Shown here in pieces: positions 16,128-24,386 of a stretch of 42,274 nucleotides of DNA. Where the stretch lies: assembly GCA_021107455.1 (NCBI GenBank), contig JAIOSU010000097.1, positions 1-42,274 of the forward strand, read 5' to 3'. The notes below the pieces were generated by a model. That model had not been told where the DNA came from. It was given only the letters and a program-made list of their open reading frames with translations, and did no database searches. The DNA is from Clostridiales bacterium. GTDB lineage: Bacteria; Bacillota; Clostridia; Peptostreptococcales; Acidaminobacteraceae. The translations under genes were made by a program, and so were the position numbers. Positions within the stretch are counted from its first letter, which is position 1. Each line of letters starts with the position of its first letter.

Positions 16128-17327
16128 CTACCCTTTTCTCAATCTTGGATCCAACGCATCTCTCAATCCATCGCCTAAAAAGTTAAATGCAAGCATTGTA
16201 ATTGCAATGGCGAGTGCCGGGAAAAACAATTGGTAAGGATATGTGATCAATCCAGATAACGCATTGTTGGCCAGTGTTCCCCAAGATGCCTGTGGTGCTG
16301 AAACGCCAAGTCCGATGAAGCTCAAGAAGGCTTCAGTGAATACTGCTGATGGAATCATCATAGTCATTGAAACGATGATTGGTCCGATCGCATTTGGAAT
16401 CAAGTGTCTTAATATGATTTTATATTTTGGTACACCAATAACTCTGGCTGCAAGGACAAATTCCTGTTCCTTGAGCGAAAGCATCTGACCACGAACAAGC
16501 CTGGCCATACCCACCCAGTAAACACTACTCAGTGCTATGATAATGTTTGTGAGTCCATCTGATTTTCTGAACCAAACCATCAATAAGATTACATAGAGCA
16601 TCAACGGAATTGAATTGATGATATCGACGATTCTCATCATGATATTATCAACACGCCCGCCTTCAAATCCTGAAATACTTCCGTAAATTACACCGATGAA
16701 CAAATTGACCATCGTCGCAACTACCGCAATCAAAAGTGAAATTCTCGCTCCATACATGACTCTGGTCAAAACATCTCGACCTAAATCGTCAGTTCCGAAA
16801 GGAAACGATAAATTGAACTTCGTACCTGTGGAATAATTAAAGACTTCACCTTTATACTCGATTGTAAAATCGTAATCATAGCCTTGCTTGTCTTTAAGTG
16901 TATTATAGGAAAAATCTAGAATTACTGCTTCATCTGAATTTTCCGCATCTAAAAGATAAGTGTACACTTTGTTGATTGGATCTCTTTTGTCGAGTTTCAG
17001 TTTTTTATCCATTTTTCCGTTGTCTAGAACAAGAAACATGTTGTAGTCACTTGAGAGATAAAGGTTTATGCCCTCTTCAACTTCAAATATTTCCAATCTA
17101 GGTGGAAGATTTTTAAAATCATTACTTTGGTCTGAGTAACTATAGGGTGTCAAATAAGGTCCCAAAGTACCAAATAATACTATGAAAACTATTAGAACTA
17201 TTCCAATCATTGCCAATCTATGTTTCTTAAGTCTTCTCCAAGCGTCTTGCCAATAAGTCAAACTCGGTCTGGTTATTTCCTCGTCTTCAACGTTGCTTTC
17301 CAAAAATTCAAATCTGTTGTCCTTCAT
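16128..17327 (-). CDS. oppC: OppC, oligopeptide permease with a large extracellular insertion
   Basis: OppC is the second permease subunit. The N-terminal part (WQDAWRRLKKHRLAMIGIVLIV) and the first helix are normal. About 95 residues, roughly 78-175, are then inserted before the family motif FGTDDLGRDVLTRVMYGARIS, which in ordinary OppC follows the first helix by only 30-40 residues. The insert is hydrophilic, rich in Asp, Lys and Tyr, and should lie outside the cell. The usual five helices follow, with the coupling motif AARVIGVPKYKIILRHLIPN. The protein has 399 residues against about 300 in E. coli. The frame reaches a TTG at 17348; ATG 17327 lies after AAGGAG within the oppB end and is the better start. 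Confidence 0.92.
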   Translation of the reverse strand: MKDNRFEFLESNVEDEEITRPSLTYWQDAWRRLKKHRLAMIGIVLIVFIVLFGTLGPYLTPYSYSDQSNDFKNLPPRLEIFEVEEGINLYLSSDYNMFLVLDNGKMDKKLKLDKRDPINKVYTYLLDAENSDEAVILDFSYNTLKDKQGYDYDFTIEYKGEVFNYSTGTKFNLSFPFGTDDLGRDVLTRVMYGARISLLIAVVATMVNLFIGVIYGSISGFEGGRVDNIMMRIVDIINSIPLMLYVILLMVWFRKSDGLTNIIIALSSVYWVGMARLVRGQMLSLKEQEFVLAARVIGVPKYKIILRHLIPNAIGPIIVSMTMMIPSAVFTEAFLSFIGLGVSAPQASWGTLANNALSGLITYPYQLFFPALAIAITMLAFNFLGDGLRDALDPRLRKG

Positions 17328-17334
17328 ATTGCCA

Positions 17335-18258
17335 TTACTCCTTTCCAAGTCGTATTCTAGGATCGATGAAACCGTAAGCGATGTCTACAAACAATACCAT
17401 GATAATATAGAATGCGGCGTAGAAAACGGTCATGCCCATGATGGTAGTATAATCACGATTGGTAACACTTTCCACGTAATATCTTCCCATTCCAGGAACA
17501 GCAAAAATCTTTTCAACAACAAATGAACCTGTCAAGATTGCTGCAATCATAGGTCCAATATAAGTTACAACTGGAATCAATGCGTTTTTGACAGCGTGCT
17601 TTCCAATGACACTAAACTCTTTAAGTCCATTGGCTCTAGCGGTTCTAATATAATCTTGTCTAAGCACTTCAAGCATACTCGAACGGGTCAAACGTGCAAC
17701 GAATGACAAGGAATAACCGGTGAGTGCTATTACCGGTCCAATATAACCCAGCGGAGTTGACAGTCCAAACGACGGTATCCAACCCAACTTCCCGGCAAAC
17801 ACGTAAATAATAAGAGTGGCAATAACAAAACTAGGCACAGTGACACCAAGTGTCGCCATGAACATGACGAAATAGTCTATAGGTTTGTTCTGTTTAAGTG
17901 CCGATATGATTCCGACGGGTATTCCTAGTATGACGATCAGCAAACTCGCCATCAACCCTATTTTTGCGGAAGTTGGAAATCCTGCAACAAGCAAATCGTT
18001 GACGGTCGTTCCAATTTTAGAATAAGAAGGTCCAAGATCAAAAGTTACAAGACCTTTCATATAGTCAAAATACTGAACATATAGTGGTGCATCCAAATTG
18101 TATTTTTCGTTCAAAGATTTCAAAATCTCATCTGGAACAGGCCTCTCTCTAGTGAACGGACCTCCAGGTATAGAGTGCATCATTGTAAAAGTCAATGTGG
18201 CAATGAGCAGTATGGTTATAATTGCCGATATAATCCTTTTCAAATAATATGATCCCAC
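17335..18258 (-). CDS. oppB: OppB, oligopeptide permease
   Basis: This 307-residue permease has six helices and the OppB/DppB N-terminal motif YLKRIISAIITILLIATLTF, then MHSIPGGPF and a C-terminal coupling region TARANGLKEFSVIGKHAVKN. The start codon is GTG at 18258, supported by AAGGAG with 6-base spacing; no ATG is close. It is the first gene of oppBCDFA. Nearly 400 bases of non-coding sequence lie upstream. Confidence 0.95.
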   Translation of the reverse strand: MGSYYLKRIISAIITILLIATLTFTMMHSIPGGPFTRERPVPDEILKSLNEKYNLDAPLYVQYFDYMKGLVTFDLGPSYSKIGTTVNDLLVAGFPTSAKIGLMASLLIVILGIPVGIISALKQNKPIDYFVMFMATLGVTVPSFVIATLIIYVFAGKLGWIPSFGLSTPLGYIGPVIALTGYSLSFVARLTRSSMLEVLRQDYIRTARANGLKEFSVIGKHAVKNALIPVVTYIGPMIAAILTGSFVVEKIFAVPGMGRYYVESVTNRDYTTIMGMTVFYAAFYIIMVLFVDIAYGFIDPRIRLGKE

Positions 18259-18590
18259 GTGTTTCTCCTTTCGTACATCCCAAAATGTTTGATATTATAC
18301 TTATGTCATATCGGTTATGTCTTGACCATATTCTTCCCCCTCATAATGCAGCCCTCCCCCTTTTGAAAGAGCATTATTGCCTTATTCGGTGCTGATAATT
18401 TATCTAAATATGCGCTCCAAAATGTTACGCCTTCTTAATTATAGCACCGTTCATATTATTAATATATATTAATATTGCCGAATTTTCAAACTTTTCTGCA
18501 AGATGAAAGGGCGTTTTAGGGGTCAAAACCGTAAAAATTTATTTATATCGAGTTTTTGGAACGTTCACAAAATTCTTACAAAAATGAAAC
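18259..18590. other. Non-coding region upstream of oppB
   Basis: No convincing gene is visible here. On the minus strand it must hold the opp promoter: TATAAT-like boxes occur near 18295 and 18435, but neither has a good -35 box at 17 bases. An exact 18-bp AT-only palindrome lies at 18457-18474. A purine-rich stretch (AAAAGGGGGAGGG on the minus strand, near 18348-18362) precedes a 9-codon ATG frame that could be a leader peptide. A plus-strand frame at 18503-18691 has no ribosome binding site and unlikely composition. Confidence 0.5.
18457..18474. repeat. Perfect 18-bp AT palindrome upstream of oppB
   Basis: TATTAATATATATTAATA is its own reverse complement. It lies about 200 bases upstream of the oppB start and could be an operator or simply AT-rich promoter DNA. 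Confidence 0.6.
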
Positions 18591-18632
18591 AAAAGGAAGC
18601 TGAACTTTCATTTTCGTCCAAAACTTCCTTTT
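18591..18632 (-). terminator. Possible terminator hairpin after the mutS2-like operon
   Basis: AAAAGGAAG (18591-18599) and CTTCCTTTT (18624-18632) form a perfect 9-bp outer stem around a 24-base loop that can pair further. The T-run after it on the minus strand is interrupted (GTTTCATTTTTG), so termination may be weak. Confidence 0.45.
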
Positions 18633-18637
18633 CAGGG

Positions 18638-18659
18638 ATATTACACTCATATTACACTC
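18638..18659. repeat. Exact 11-bp tandem duplication
   Basis: ATATTACACTC occurs twice in direct succession (18638-18648 and 18649-18659). The duplication covers the stop codon of the small ORF at 18652-18771, so the end of that frame may have changed recently. Confidence 0.8.
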
Positions 18660-18771
18660 GTGTTACAAATTCATTTTTTTCATTGTCCTGACCATCGAAG
18701 AAAATGATTTTGGCATTACCCACAATTCTTGATTCGGAGTAGATGATTTTAATTGAGTCAAGCAGTCTCAT
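18652..18771 (-). CDS. Possible 39-residue small protein downstream of mutS2-like gene
   Basis: An ATG frame starting 26 bases after the mutS2-like stop codes for a mixed-charge peptide beginning MRLLDSIKIIYSESRIVGNA, with FFDGQDNEKNE near the end. It reads like a soluble protein fragment with alternating hydrophobic residues. The ribosome binding site is weak (GAAGAGAAG directly before ATG). It may be a small gene, the remnant of a longer one, or chance. Its stop lies in an 11-bp tandem repeat. I do not recognise the sequence. Confidence 0.3.
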   Translation of the reverse strand: MRLLDSIKIIYSESRIVGNAKIIFFDGQDNEKNEFVTRV

Positions 18772-18797
18772 CTTCTCTTCATTCGAGGCTTATCTTG

Positions 18798-20714
18798 CTA
18801 TTCCATCATTATTACATCTTTTTTTCCTTTGACGATTTGCTTTTTCTGTTTTCGTTGTTCTTTGCTTTTAAACAGGATGTCATAATCATAATCATCAGGA
18901 TAAAGCTCTTCAGCTTCCAGATAAAGCGATAATCGCTTATGATTGACTTTGATTTTTTTATTCATAACGATTACTCCAATATCGCCTTTAGAATTTTCCA
19001 GTTCACAGACTATACCGTTTCGCTTCATGGTATGGATGTAAACGGAATCTCCTAGAGCGAACTTTGGTTTTGGTTTGGGTTTGAATATGGATTTGGGTTC
19101 CGGGGTGGGGATGTTTTGAAATGCGGATTCATTTTGATATTTTTCAATTCCCTTGGTCAACTTTTCTTCGTAATCCACTTTTTCGTTATATGCAATTTGA
19201 TGAGCCCTCTCTATCAAATCCTTCGGCATTCCGATCCTAAGTGCAATCAAAAGCGCATTGCTTTCTCCGCTTTTGCCCACTTCAAGCCTATATATCGGTT
19301 TAAGGGTTGATAAGTCAAAAGCCATGCTGCCGTTGATGAAATCCGGATGCTCCTCTGCAAAACGCTTGATTTCATTGTAGTGTGTCGAGGCAAGAATGAA
19401 TCCTTTTTTAGAGTTCAATGCCTCAAGTACTGCAATCCCAATGCCCATACCTTCACTTGGATCTGTACCTGCTCCAATTTCGTCCAGAATTACCAGTGTC
19501 CTGTCATCAGCATGCTCCAGAATCGAATTGATATTGGTGATGTGAGATGAAAATGTACTCAAATTTTGTTGCAAACTCTGACCATCACCTATATCACACA
19601 GTACCTGATGCAAAATCGGAAGCATGGTTCCTTCTTCACAAGGGACATGAAGTCCAGCTTGAGTCATCATGATGAACAGACCTACTGTTTTCATCGTCAC
19701 AGTCTTACCACCTGTATTAGGCCCGGTAATTACAAGATTCCTTTGTTTTGAATCCAGTTCCATAGATAAAGGTATGGCCCCCTCGCCAAGAAGCGGATGC
19801 TTTGCTCCTACTAATTTGATGCACTTTACCGTTGTGATATCTGCGGCTCTGGCTCTATATGCATTCGAAAGCTTCGCTTTTGCGAAAAGGAAGTCGTATG
19901 TCACCATGGCATCATAGTTGATTGTGATGGCACTAAGTGCAAAGATCAACCGATTTGATATCTCGGAAAGAATCCTATACTCCTCATTTTCTCCGTCTAT
20001 TCTGAGTTGTGCGAGCTCCTCATGCATTTTTTTCACTGCTGCAGGTTCAATAAATAGCGTTCCACCTGTTCTTGATCGGTCAAGCACCATACCATCGATA
20101 TTTTTCTTGTATTCACTTTTGACAGGAATCACATACCTCCCATCCCTTTGGCTGATCACCAGATCAGAGAGCATGGCACTATAGTTTGTACCCGCCAAAT
20201 AGGATTGTAATTTCAGTTTGATTTGATTTTCAAGTTGTTCCATTTTTCTTCTAAGTTTGTATAGTTTTCCTGATGCCTGATCCGCAACTGTATTGTGGAC
20301 TATGCATCTTGCAATCTCTTCGAGTTCTGAATCAAGTGGATCCATGCTGAGTGCGTAACTGGACAGCTTTGGTCCTATCTCCTCTTTATCACTCATGAAA
20401 CGGATCATCTTTTGTGAATCTTTAATGAATCCCGACATGTGAGTCAGATCCGTTGGTCGAAGAATTTCGTTTCTTCCCAGTTTCTCTATAACATTTTTAA
20501 TTTCAGTCAAAGCATGGAGTGGGACACTACCAAAACCATCATAGATCCTTCTCGCTTCTGTGGTCTCATCGAGTCTCCTGACCACAAGATAATAATCTGT
20601 CGCAATGTCGAGATATTCGATTTGTTCCTTGGCGGCCTCCGATAAAGCAAACCCCTTTAATTGATCTATGATTTCTGGCCAATCCAACATTTTTTTCGTC
20701 TGATTTTGATTCAT
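18798..20714 (-). CDS. MutS2-family ATPase without Smr domain
   Basis: This is a MutS-superfamily ATPase of 638 residues. The helical MutS-III-like core covers about residues 1-300. Walker A is TGPNTGGKTVTMKT (near residue 335), then the conserved STFSSHITN segment, Walker B VILDEIGAGTDPSEG (near 412) and STHYNE. A short KOW-like beta region follows (FALGDSVYIHTMKRNGIV, near 560). Canonical MutS2/RqcU is about 780 residues and ends in an Smr nuclease domain; here the protein ends with a lysine-rich tail instead. It may be a shorter paralogue with a role in recombination or ribosome rescue. ATG 20714 has GGGAGGA upstream; the frame to 20789 crosses a terminator hairpin and is rejected. Confidence 0.88.
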   Translation of the reverse strand: MNQNQTKKMLDWPEIIDQLKGFALSEAAKEQIEYLDIATDYYLVVRRLDETTEARRIYDGFGSVPLHALTEIKNVIEKLGRNEILRPTDLTHMSGFIKDSQKMIRFMSDKEEIGPKLSSYALSMDPLDSELEEIARCIVHNTVADQASGKLYKLRRKMEQLENQIKLKLQSYLAGTNYSAMLSDLVISQRDGRYVIPVKSEYKKNIDGMVLDRSRTGGTLFIEPAAVKKMHEELAQLRIDGENEEYRILSEISNRLIFALSAITINYDAMVTYDFLFAKAKLSNAYRARAADITTVKCIKLVGAKHPLLGEGAIPLSMELDSKQRNLVITGPNTGGKTVTMKTVGLFIMMTQAGLHVPCEEGTMLPILHQVLCDIGDGQSLQQNLSTFSSHITNINSILEHADDRTLVILDEIGAGTDPSEGMGIGIAVLEALNSKKGFILASTHYNEIKRFAEEHPDFINGSMAFDLSTLKPIYRLEVGKSGESNALLIALRIGMPKDLIERAHQIAYNEKVDYEEKLTKGIEKYQNESAFQNIPTPEPKSIFKPKPKPKFALGDSVYIHTMKRNGIVCELENSKGDIGVIVMNKKIKVNHKRLSLYLEAEELYPDDYDYDILFKSKEQRKQKKQIVKGKKDVIMME

Positions 20715-20742
20715 ATGATTTTTCCTCCCAGTATTAAAGCAC

Positions 20743-20775
20743 AAAAAATAGCAATAGACACACTGTCTATTGCTA
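20743..20775 (-). terminator. Strong intrinsic terminator just upstream of the mutS2-like gene
   Basis: TAGCAATAGACA (20749-20760) and TGTCTATTGCTA (20764-20775) form a perfect 12-bp stem with a 3-base loop, followed by six U on the minus-strand RNA (A-run 20743-20748). No coding gene ends within 220 bases upstream. It either ends a small RNA or attenuates the mutS2-like gene, whose ribosome binding site lies only about 15 bases further on. Confidence 0.9.
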
Positions 20776-20980
20776 CCGCAATTTTCCATTTTACATTTTC
20801 AGACACAAAAATAGAGTCCTATTATGCACAGTGTTCTAAACCAACTTTCAGCATCAACCGTATGACAAATAAACCTTTCCTAAAGGTCTGTCATGATTCA
20901 TACCGATTTTAAGTTACTAGTTTAGAACGACTCCATTCATAAAGCGACTCCCATGCGAGTTGCATTTTTGCAACTCTTAC
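20743..20980 (-). ncRNA. Candidate structured RNA or long regulated leader
   Basis: A non-coding stretch between tag and the mutS2-like gene has a promoter at one end and an intrinsic terminator at the other, giving an RNA of about 235 bases. It contains a perfect 8-bp hairpin (GAGTTGCA-N4-TGCAACTC, 20957-20976). Next comes a 9-bp closing pair GTTCTAAAC/GTTTAGAAC (20833-20841 with 20920-20928), which encloses a two-part hairpin: ATGACA/TGTCAT at 20862-20867 and 20889-20894, inside it ACCTTT/AAAGGT at 20873-20878 and 20882-20887. I do not recognise a known riboswitch, T-box, 6S or SRP RNA pattern. Either an independent small RNA or a mutS2 leader with attenuation would fit. Confidence 0.5.
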
Positions 20981-20986
20981 CCATTC

Positions 20987-21015
20987 ATTATATTCTTGGT
21001 CAAAGAATATTGCAA
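20987..21015 (-). promoter_or_regulatory. Sigma-A-type promoter at the 3' end of tag
   Basis: On the minus strand TTGCAA (21010-21015) and TATAAT (20987-20992) are separated by exactly 17 bases. The -35 box lies in the last codons of tag. Transcription would begin near 20980 and run into the candidate RNA and the mutS2-like gene. Confidence 0.75.
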
Positions 21016-21569
21016 TTGTTTTTTTTGAAACAATTGTTTGTGTGGTCATTGACCAGACCAATCGCCTGCATATAAGCATAGATGATGGTCGATCCCACAA
21101 AATTCATACCACGTTTCTTCAAATCCCCTGATATTTTATCGGATAGTTCAGTCTTCGCAGGCATTTCCTTTAGTGACCCAAAATCATTTTGGATTGGATT
21201 ACCATGCACAAAGCCCCAAATATAGGCGTCAAACGAGCCAAACTCATTCTGGATATCAATGAATACTCCCGCATTGCGAATCGCAGATTTTATCTTGAGC
21301 TTGTTACGGACGATTCCCTCATTTTTTAGAAGCTCCAGTTCTTTCGATTCATCATAGGATGCTACAATTTTCGGATCGAATCCATCAAATGCCACACGAT
21401 AATTTTCTCGCTTTTTAAGTATAGTCTCCCATGAAAGCCCAGCTTGGGCTCCTTCAAGGATCAACATCTCAAAATGCTTTATATCATCATGTACCGGGAC
21501 TCCCCATTCTTCATCATGATATTTTACATACAATTCATTTTGTGGGTTCACCCATGCACATCTTTCCAT
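21000..21569 (-). CDS. tag: DNA-3-methyladenine glycosylase I
   Basis: Tag removes 3-methyladenine from alkylated DNA. The 189-residue protein has the full family pattern: MERCAWVN with zinc ligand C4, YHDEEWGVPVHDD with the second ligand H18, LILEGAQAGLSWETIL in the helix-hairpin-helix region, FVGSTIIYAYMQAIGLVNDH with the third ligand histidine, and the last ligand in NNCF. Length matches the E. coli enzyme. ATG 21569 follows AGGAGGGA. It is 12 bases downstream of the B3/4-domain gene and forms an operon with it. Confidence 0.95.
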   Translation of the reverse strand: MERCAWVNPQNELYVKYHDEEWGVPVHDDIKHFEMLILEGAQAGLSWETILKKRENYRVAFDGFDPKIVASYDESKELELLKNEGIVRNKLKIKSAIRNAGVFIDIQNEFGSFDAYIWGFVHGNPIQNDFGSLKEMPAKTELSDKISGDLKKRGMNFVGSTIIYAYMQAIGLVNDHTNNCFKKNNCNIL

Positions 21570-21581
21570 AAGAATTCCCTC

Positions 21582-22208
21582 CTATAACCGTTTGAAAAAT
21601 GAAGCTGTCATTTTCAGATATTCTTCCCCTTCCTCATCGGGGTTGAACAAATATACACATAAAATCGCCAAAGTTGTGAATTCATCAACAGCCGTTCTCA
21701 CAGAATCAGCTGTTGATGAACCAAATGGCCCTATTTCATCTCTTAAAAGCGGTAATCCTTCGAGGTTGAGTTCATAACCTGCCAAACATTTGTAAGTTTC
21801 TCCGGATCTCCCGAAGTCCATAACAATATCGCCTTTGATCTTGCTTGCATCATAAACACCGATTGGTGCTTTAAGTTCCACCGAAAGCCAATTGGCAAGA
21901 TCAACGACATTATTGATATGCTCTATGCCCTCACCTTTGATTACCCTTCTGATCAACTTTTCACTCGAAAGTCTATATTTCGTCGGGTCCTTACCCAGTT
22001 TTCTATAGACTGTACGTCCCCACTTGATATTGTCTATGGTTGAGATTGGACTGACTTCATATGCGGACTTTATTATGCTAAGTCTTGAGTCCATTGCATA
22101 AGCCAAAGCCTCGTTCAATGGTTCAACCTTTACTGCAGATGAAAAGTCCACAATTTTGACATGAGGCACAAGTTCGATTAGATCTCTTGAAAAGTTGATT
22201 TTCTTCAT
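21582..22208 (-). CDS. B3/4 tRNA-binding-domain protein (PheT-like, COG3382 type)
   Basis: This 208-residue stand-alone protein resembles the B3/B4 editing-region domain of phenylalanyl-tRNA synthetase beta subunit. Characteristic segments are WGRTVYRKLGKDPTKYRLS, LIRRVIKGEGIEHINNVVDL, APIGVYDASKI and GPFGSSTADSVRTAV. Stand-alone copies are proposed to deacylate mischarged tRNA or bind free amino acids; the role here is not proven. ATG 22208 has AAGGAG with 6-base spacing. A minus-strand TATAAT box lies about 25 bases upstream, and tag follows in the same operon. Confidence 0.85.
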   Translation of the reverse strand: MKKINFSRDLIELVPHVKIVDFSSAVKVEPLNEALAYAMDSRLSIIKSAYEVSPISTIDNIKWGRTVYRKLGKDPTKYRLSSEKLIRRVIKGEGIEHINNVVDLANWLSVELKAPIGVYDASKIKGDIVMDFGRSGETYKCLAGYELNLEGLPLLRDEIGPFGSSTADSVRTAVDEFTTLAILCVYLFNPDEEGEEYLKMTASFFKRL

Positions 22209-22254
22209 CTGAAACTCCTTTGTTTTTTCTTATTATACCATTATCGAAAAAACA

Positions 22255-24243
22255 TTAAATCTTGAATTTCTTGATGATACTCTGTAAATTTTCAGCGAGC
22301 TCGGCCAAACCTTCAGAAGCGCTTGCGATTTCTTCCATGGAAGCGTTTTGCTCCTCTACAGCTGCTGAAACTTCCTCTGTAGAAGCAGAATTTTCCTCGG
22401 CGATAGAAGCCAGATTTTGGAGAGTATCCATAATTTGATTCTTCATATCATCCATCTTGACACTGGACATATTGAGCGATTGAACCGCATCTTCAGATTT
22501 CTTGATCGCACCTGAAATTTCGTTGTACTTGCTTTGTGTGACTTCAACACTCATCGTTTGATCTTTCATGATGGCAACCACACGCTCCATGATTCGAACA
22601 GCATCATTTGAGTTTTGTTGAAGTTCACTGACCACTTCATCTATAGTACTCGTTGACGTGGACGATTGTTCCGCCAGCTTTCTTATTTCTTCTGCTACAA
22701 CTGCAAAGCCTCTTCCCGCTTCACCAGCTCGAGCTGCCTCGATGGCGGCATTGAGTGCGAGCAAATTGGTTTGATCTGCTATGCTTGCAATGACTTGACT
22801 TGCAGCCTCTATCTTCTTTGCGCTCGTGTTGGTTTTCATGATCCCAAGATGGACCATTTCGGTGGCATCATTACTTTCTTTGGCAATTTTAGTGAGGCTG
22901 CCGATTTCTTTGAGTCCCTCTTCTACGAGTTCGGAAACTCTGCTTGTCGCTAAATTCAGAAGCTGCATTTCTTTTTGATCATTAGCCATTGTTTCACCGA
23001 GTTGAGTCCCTTTGACCGATCCTGCTTCTGTATTTTTAGCCTGGTCGCTGGCACCTTGAGCAATTTCCTCGATGGCTTTGGCAATTTCTTCTATAGCCCT
23101 CGCTGATTGACCGGCAGTAGCTGTCAATTCCTCTGAAGAGGCTGTTACTTGCTCAGATGAGGCATTGATGTCAGCCATAATGTTCCTCAAACTCAATATG
23201 ATGGTTTGCAATGAATTTCCCAGTTGTCCCACTTCATCTTTACGATTTATTATTTTTTTATCAATATTCTCTCTTATGTCTAAATCTGCTATTTTATGAG
23301 CATTTCCAACTACTTTGATGATTGGATTTGCAATGTTGCTACCAAGAAGATACGCAAAAATCACGCTGACAAGCAATGCGACGGCCATTGTAATCATTAT
23401 CGATCTTACAATTCTCGGCACATTTTTCAGCACCTCGGATTCGTTTGCCGTTATGATCAGTGTCCAATCTGTTCCTTCCACAGGAAAATAGGATGCGATA
23501 AGTTTTGTTTCATTGAATTCATATTGGTTGAATCCATTCTGTTCATCCAGGATAGTCTTGAAAAGTTCTGCAACAGGTTTGAGTACAGCGTTGTTTTCCG
23601 ACTCAACAATTGGATTCTGAAGGACTTCAACCCGCGCTCTATCCGGATGTGCGACAACGGTCCCTTCTTTGTTGATCATGTAGGCATATCCACTTTCACC
23701 ATAACCTAGTGTATCTGTAATATCAGAAAGGACATAACCATCTCTTCTGGCAATCAAGACTCCGACCACTTTTTCACCATTTTTGATTGGTGTGGCGTAA
23801 ACGAGTTCCGGCTGTTCAGTCAACCTGCTGATCAAAAGATCTGATACGACTGTGTTACCCTTGAGAGCTTCCACAAAATAAGCTCTATCCGCAACATTTG
23901 CCTCAGCGCCATCGTTGAAAACCGCATTTCCTCTAGGATCTACAACAGCAAATGATATAAATCCCGTTCTTTCCACTTGACTTTCAAGTATTTTTTGTTG
24001 TTCAATCCAATTCATAGTCTCCATATCGCTTCTTCCTGCAATCATTTCAAGAGCTATCATTTGTTTTTCAACTTGAACCGTTGTAGTGTGAGCCGCTTCT
24101 TCACTGAGTTTGACCATTCCCTCAATAGCTTCGCTCTCAATGGCCATCATTGCTCTATAAAGAGCCATACCACCCATGGTGCCAAGTGAAAGAATCAGTA
24201 AAATGGAGATGTAGAGAATTAATTTGGTTTTAATGCTTTTCAT
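22255..24243 (-). CDS. Methyl-accepting chemotaxis protein with dCache sensor
   Basis: This is a 662-residue transmembrane chemoreceptor. TM1 is at about residues 8-28. A large extracellular sensor of the double-Cache type follows to about residue 280 ([53 protein letters not shown]). TM2 is near 285-308, then a HAMP domain, and a signalling domain with the hairpin tip [32 protein letters not shown], quoted in part as [16 protein letters not shown]. The ligand is not known; the sensor lacks the R-x-W-Y pattern I associate with amino-acid dCache sensors. The start at ATG 24243 with AAGGAG is preferred to the longer frame to 24294, which runs into a terminator. No other che genes are in the window. 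Confidence 0.93.
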   Translation of the reverse strand: MKSIKTKLILYISILLILSLGTMGGMALYRAMMAIESEAIEGMVKLSEEAAHTTTVQVEKQMIALEMIAGRSDMETMNWIEQQKILESQVERTGFISFAVVDPRGNAVFNDGAEANVADRAYFVEALKGNTVVSDLLISRLTEQPELVYATPIKNGEKVVGVLIARRDGYVLSDITDTLGYGESGYAYMINKEGTVVAHPDRARVEVLQNPIVESENNAVLKPVAELFKTILDEQNGFNQYEFNETKLIASYFPVEGTDWTLIITANESEVLKNVPRIVRSIMITMAVALLVSVIFAYLLGSNIANPIIKVVGNAHKIADLDIRENIDKKIINRKDEVGQLGNSLQTIILSLRNIMADINASSEQVTASSEELTATAGQSARAIEEIAKAIEEIAQGASDQAKNTEAGSVKGTQLGETMANDQKEMQLLNLATSRVSELVEEGLKEIGSLTKIAKESNDATEMVHLGIMKTNTSAKKIEAASQVIASIADQTNLLALNAAIEAARAGEAGRGFAVVAEEIRKLAEQSSTSTSTIDEVVSELQQNSNDAVRIMERVVAIMKDQTMSVEVTQSKYNEISGAIKKSEDAVQSLNMSSVKMDDMKNQIMDTLQNLASIAEENSASTEEVSAAVEEQNASMEEIASASEGLAELAENLQSIIKKFKI

Positions 24244-24276
24244 AAGTATCGCTCCTTCTGATTTAGATTTTTTCAC

Positions 24277-24323
24277 AAAAAAATACCAGCTCAAAAAATA
24301 GTGACTATTTCTTAAGAACTGGT
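24277..24323 (-). terminator. Intrinsic terminator after the YcaQ-like gene
   Basis: An outer stem ACCAG/CTGGT (24285-24289, 24319-24323) encloses an inner AAATAG/CTATTT stem with a TGA loop. Seven A residues at 24277-24283 give a U-tail on the minus strand. It ends about 20 bases before the chemoreceptor ribosome binding site. Confidence 0.8.
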
Positions 24324-24386
24324 TTTACTTTAGGCAATTTTTTCCCTGTCCGTCCAACCCATATATGCTATTGTATTTGTTAAATA

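Noticed and set aside
18503-18691. 62-codon plus-strand frame upstream of oppB
   Set aside because: No ribosome binding site, unlikely residue pattern, and it crosses a hairpin and the 11-bp tandem repeat.
20715-20789. Longer start for the MutS2-like protein
   Set aside because: The extension would be translated from the terminator stem and gives a cysteine-rich, unrelated sequence; ATG 20714 has an ideal ribosome binding site.
20909-21100. Minus-strand 63-codon frame running from inside tag into the candidate RNA
   Set aside because: Two thirds of it lies in another frame of tag, it has no ribosome binding site, and it covers the promoter and the hairpin at 20957-20976. The last 28 residues look mildly protein-like, but an independent start is lacking.
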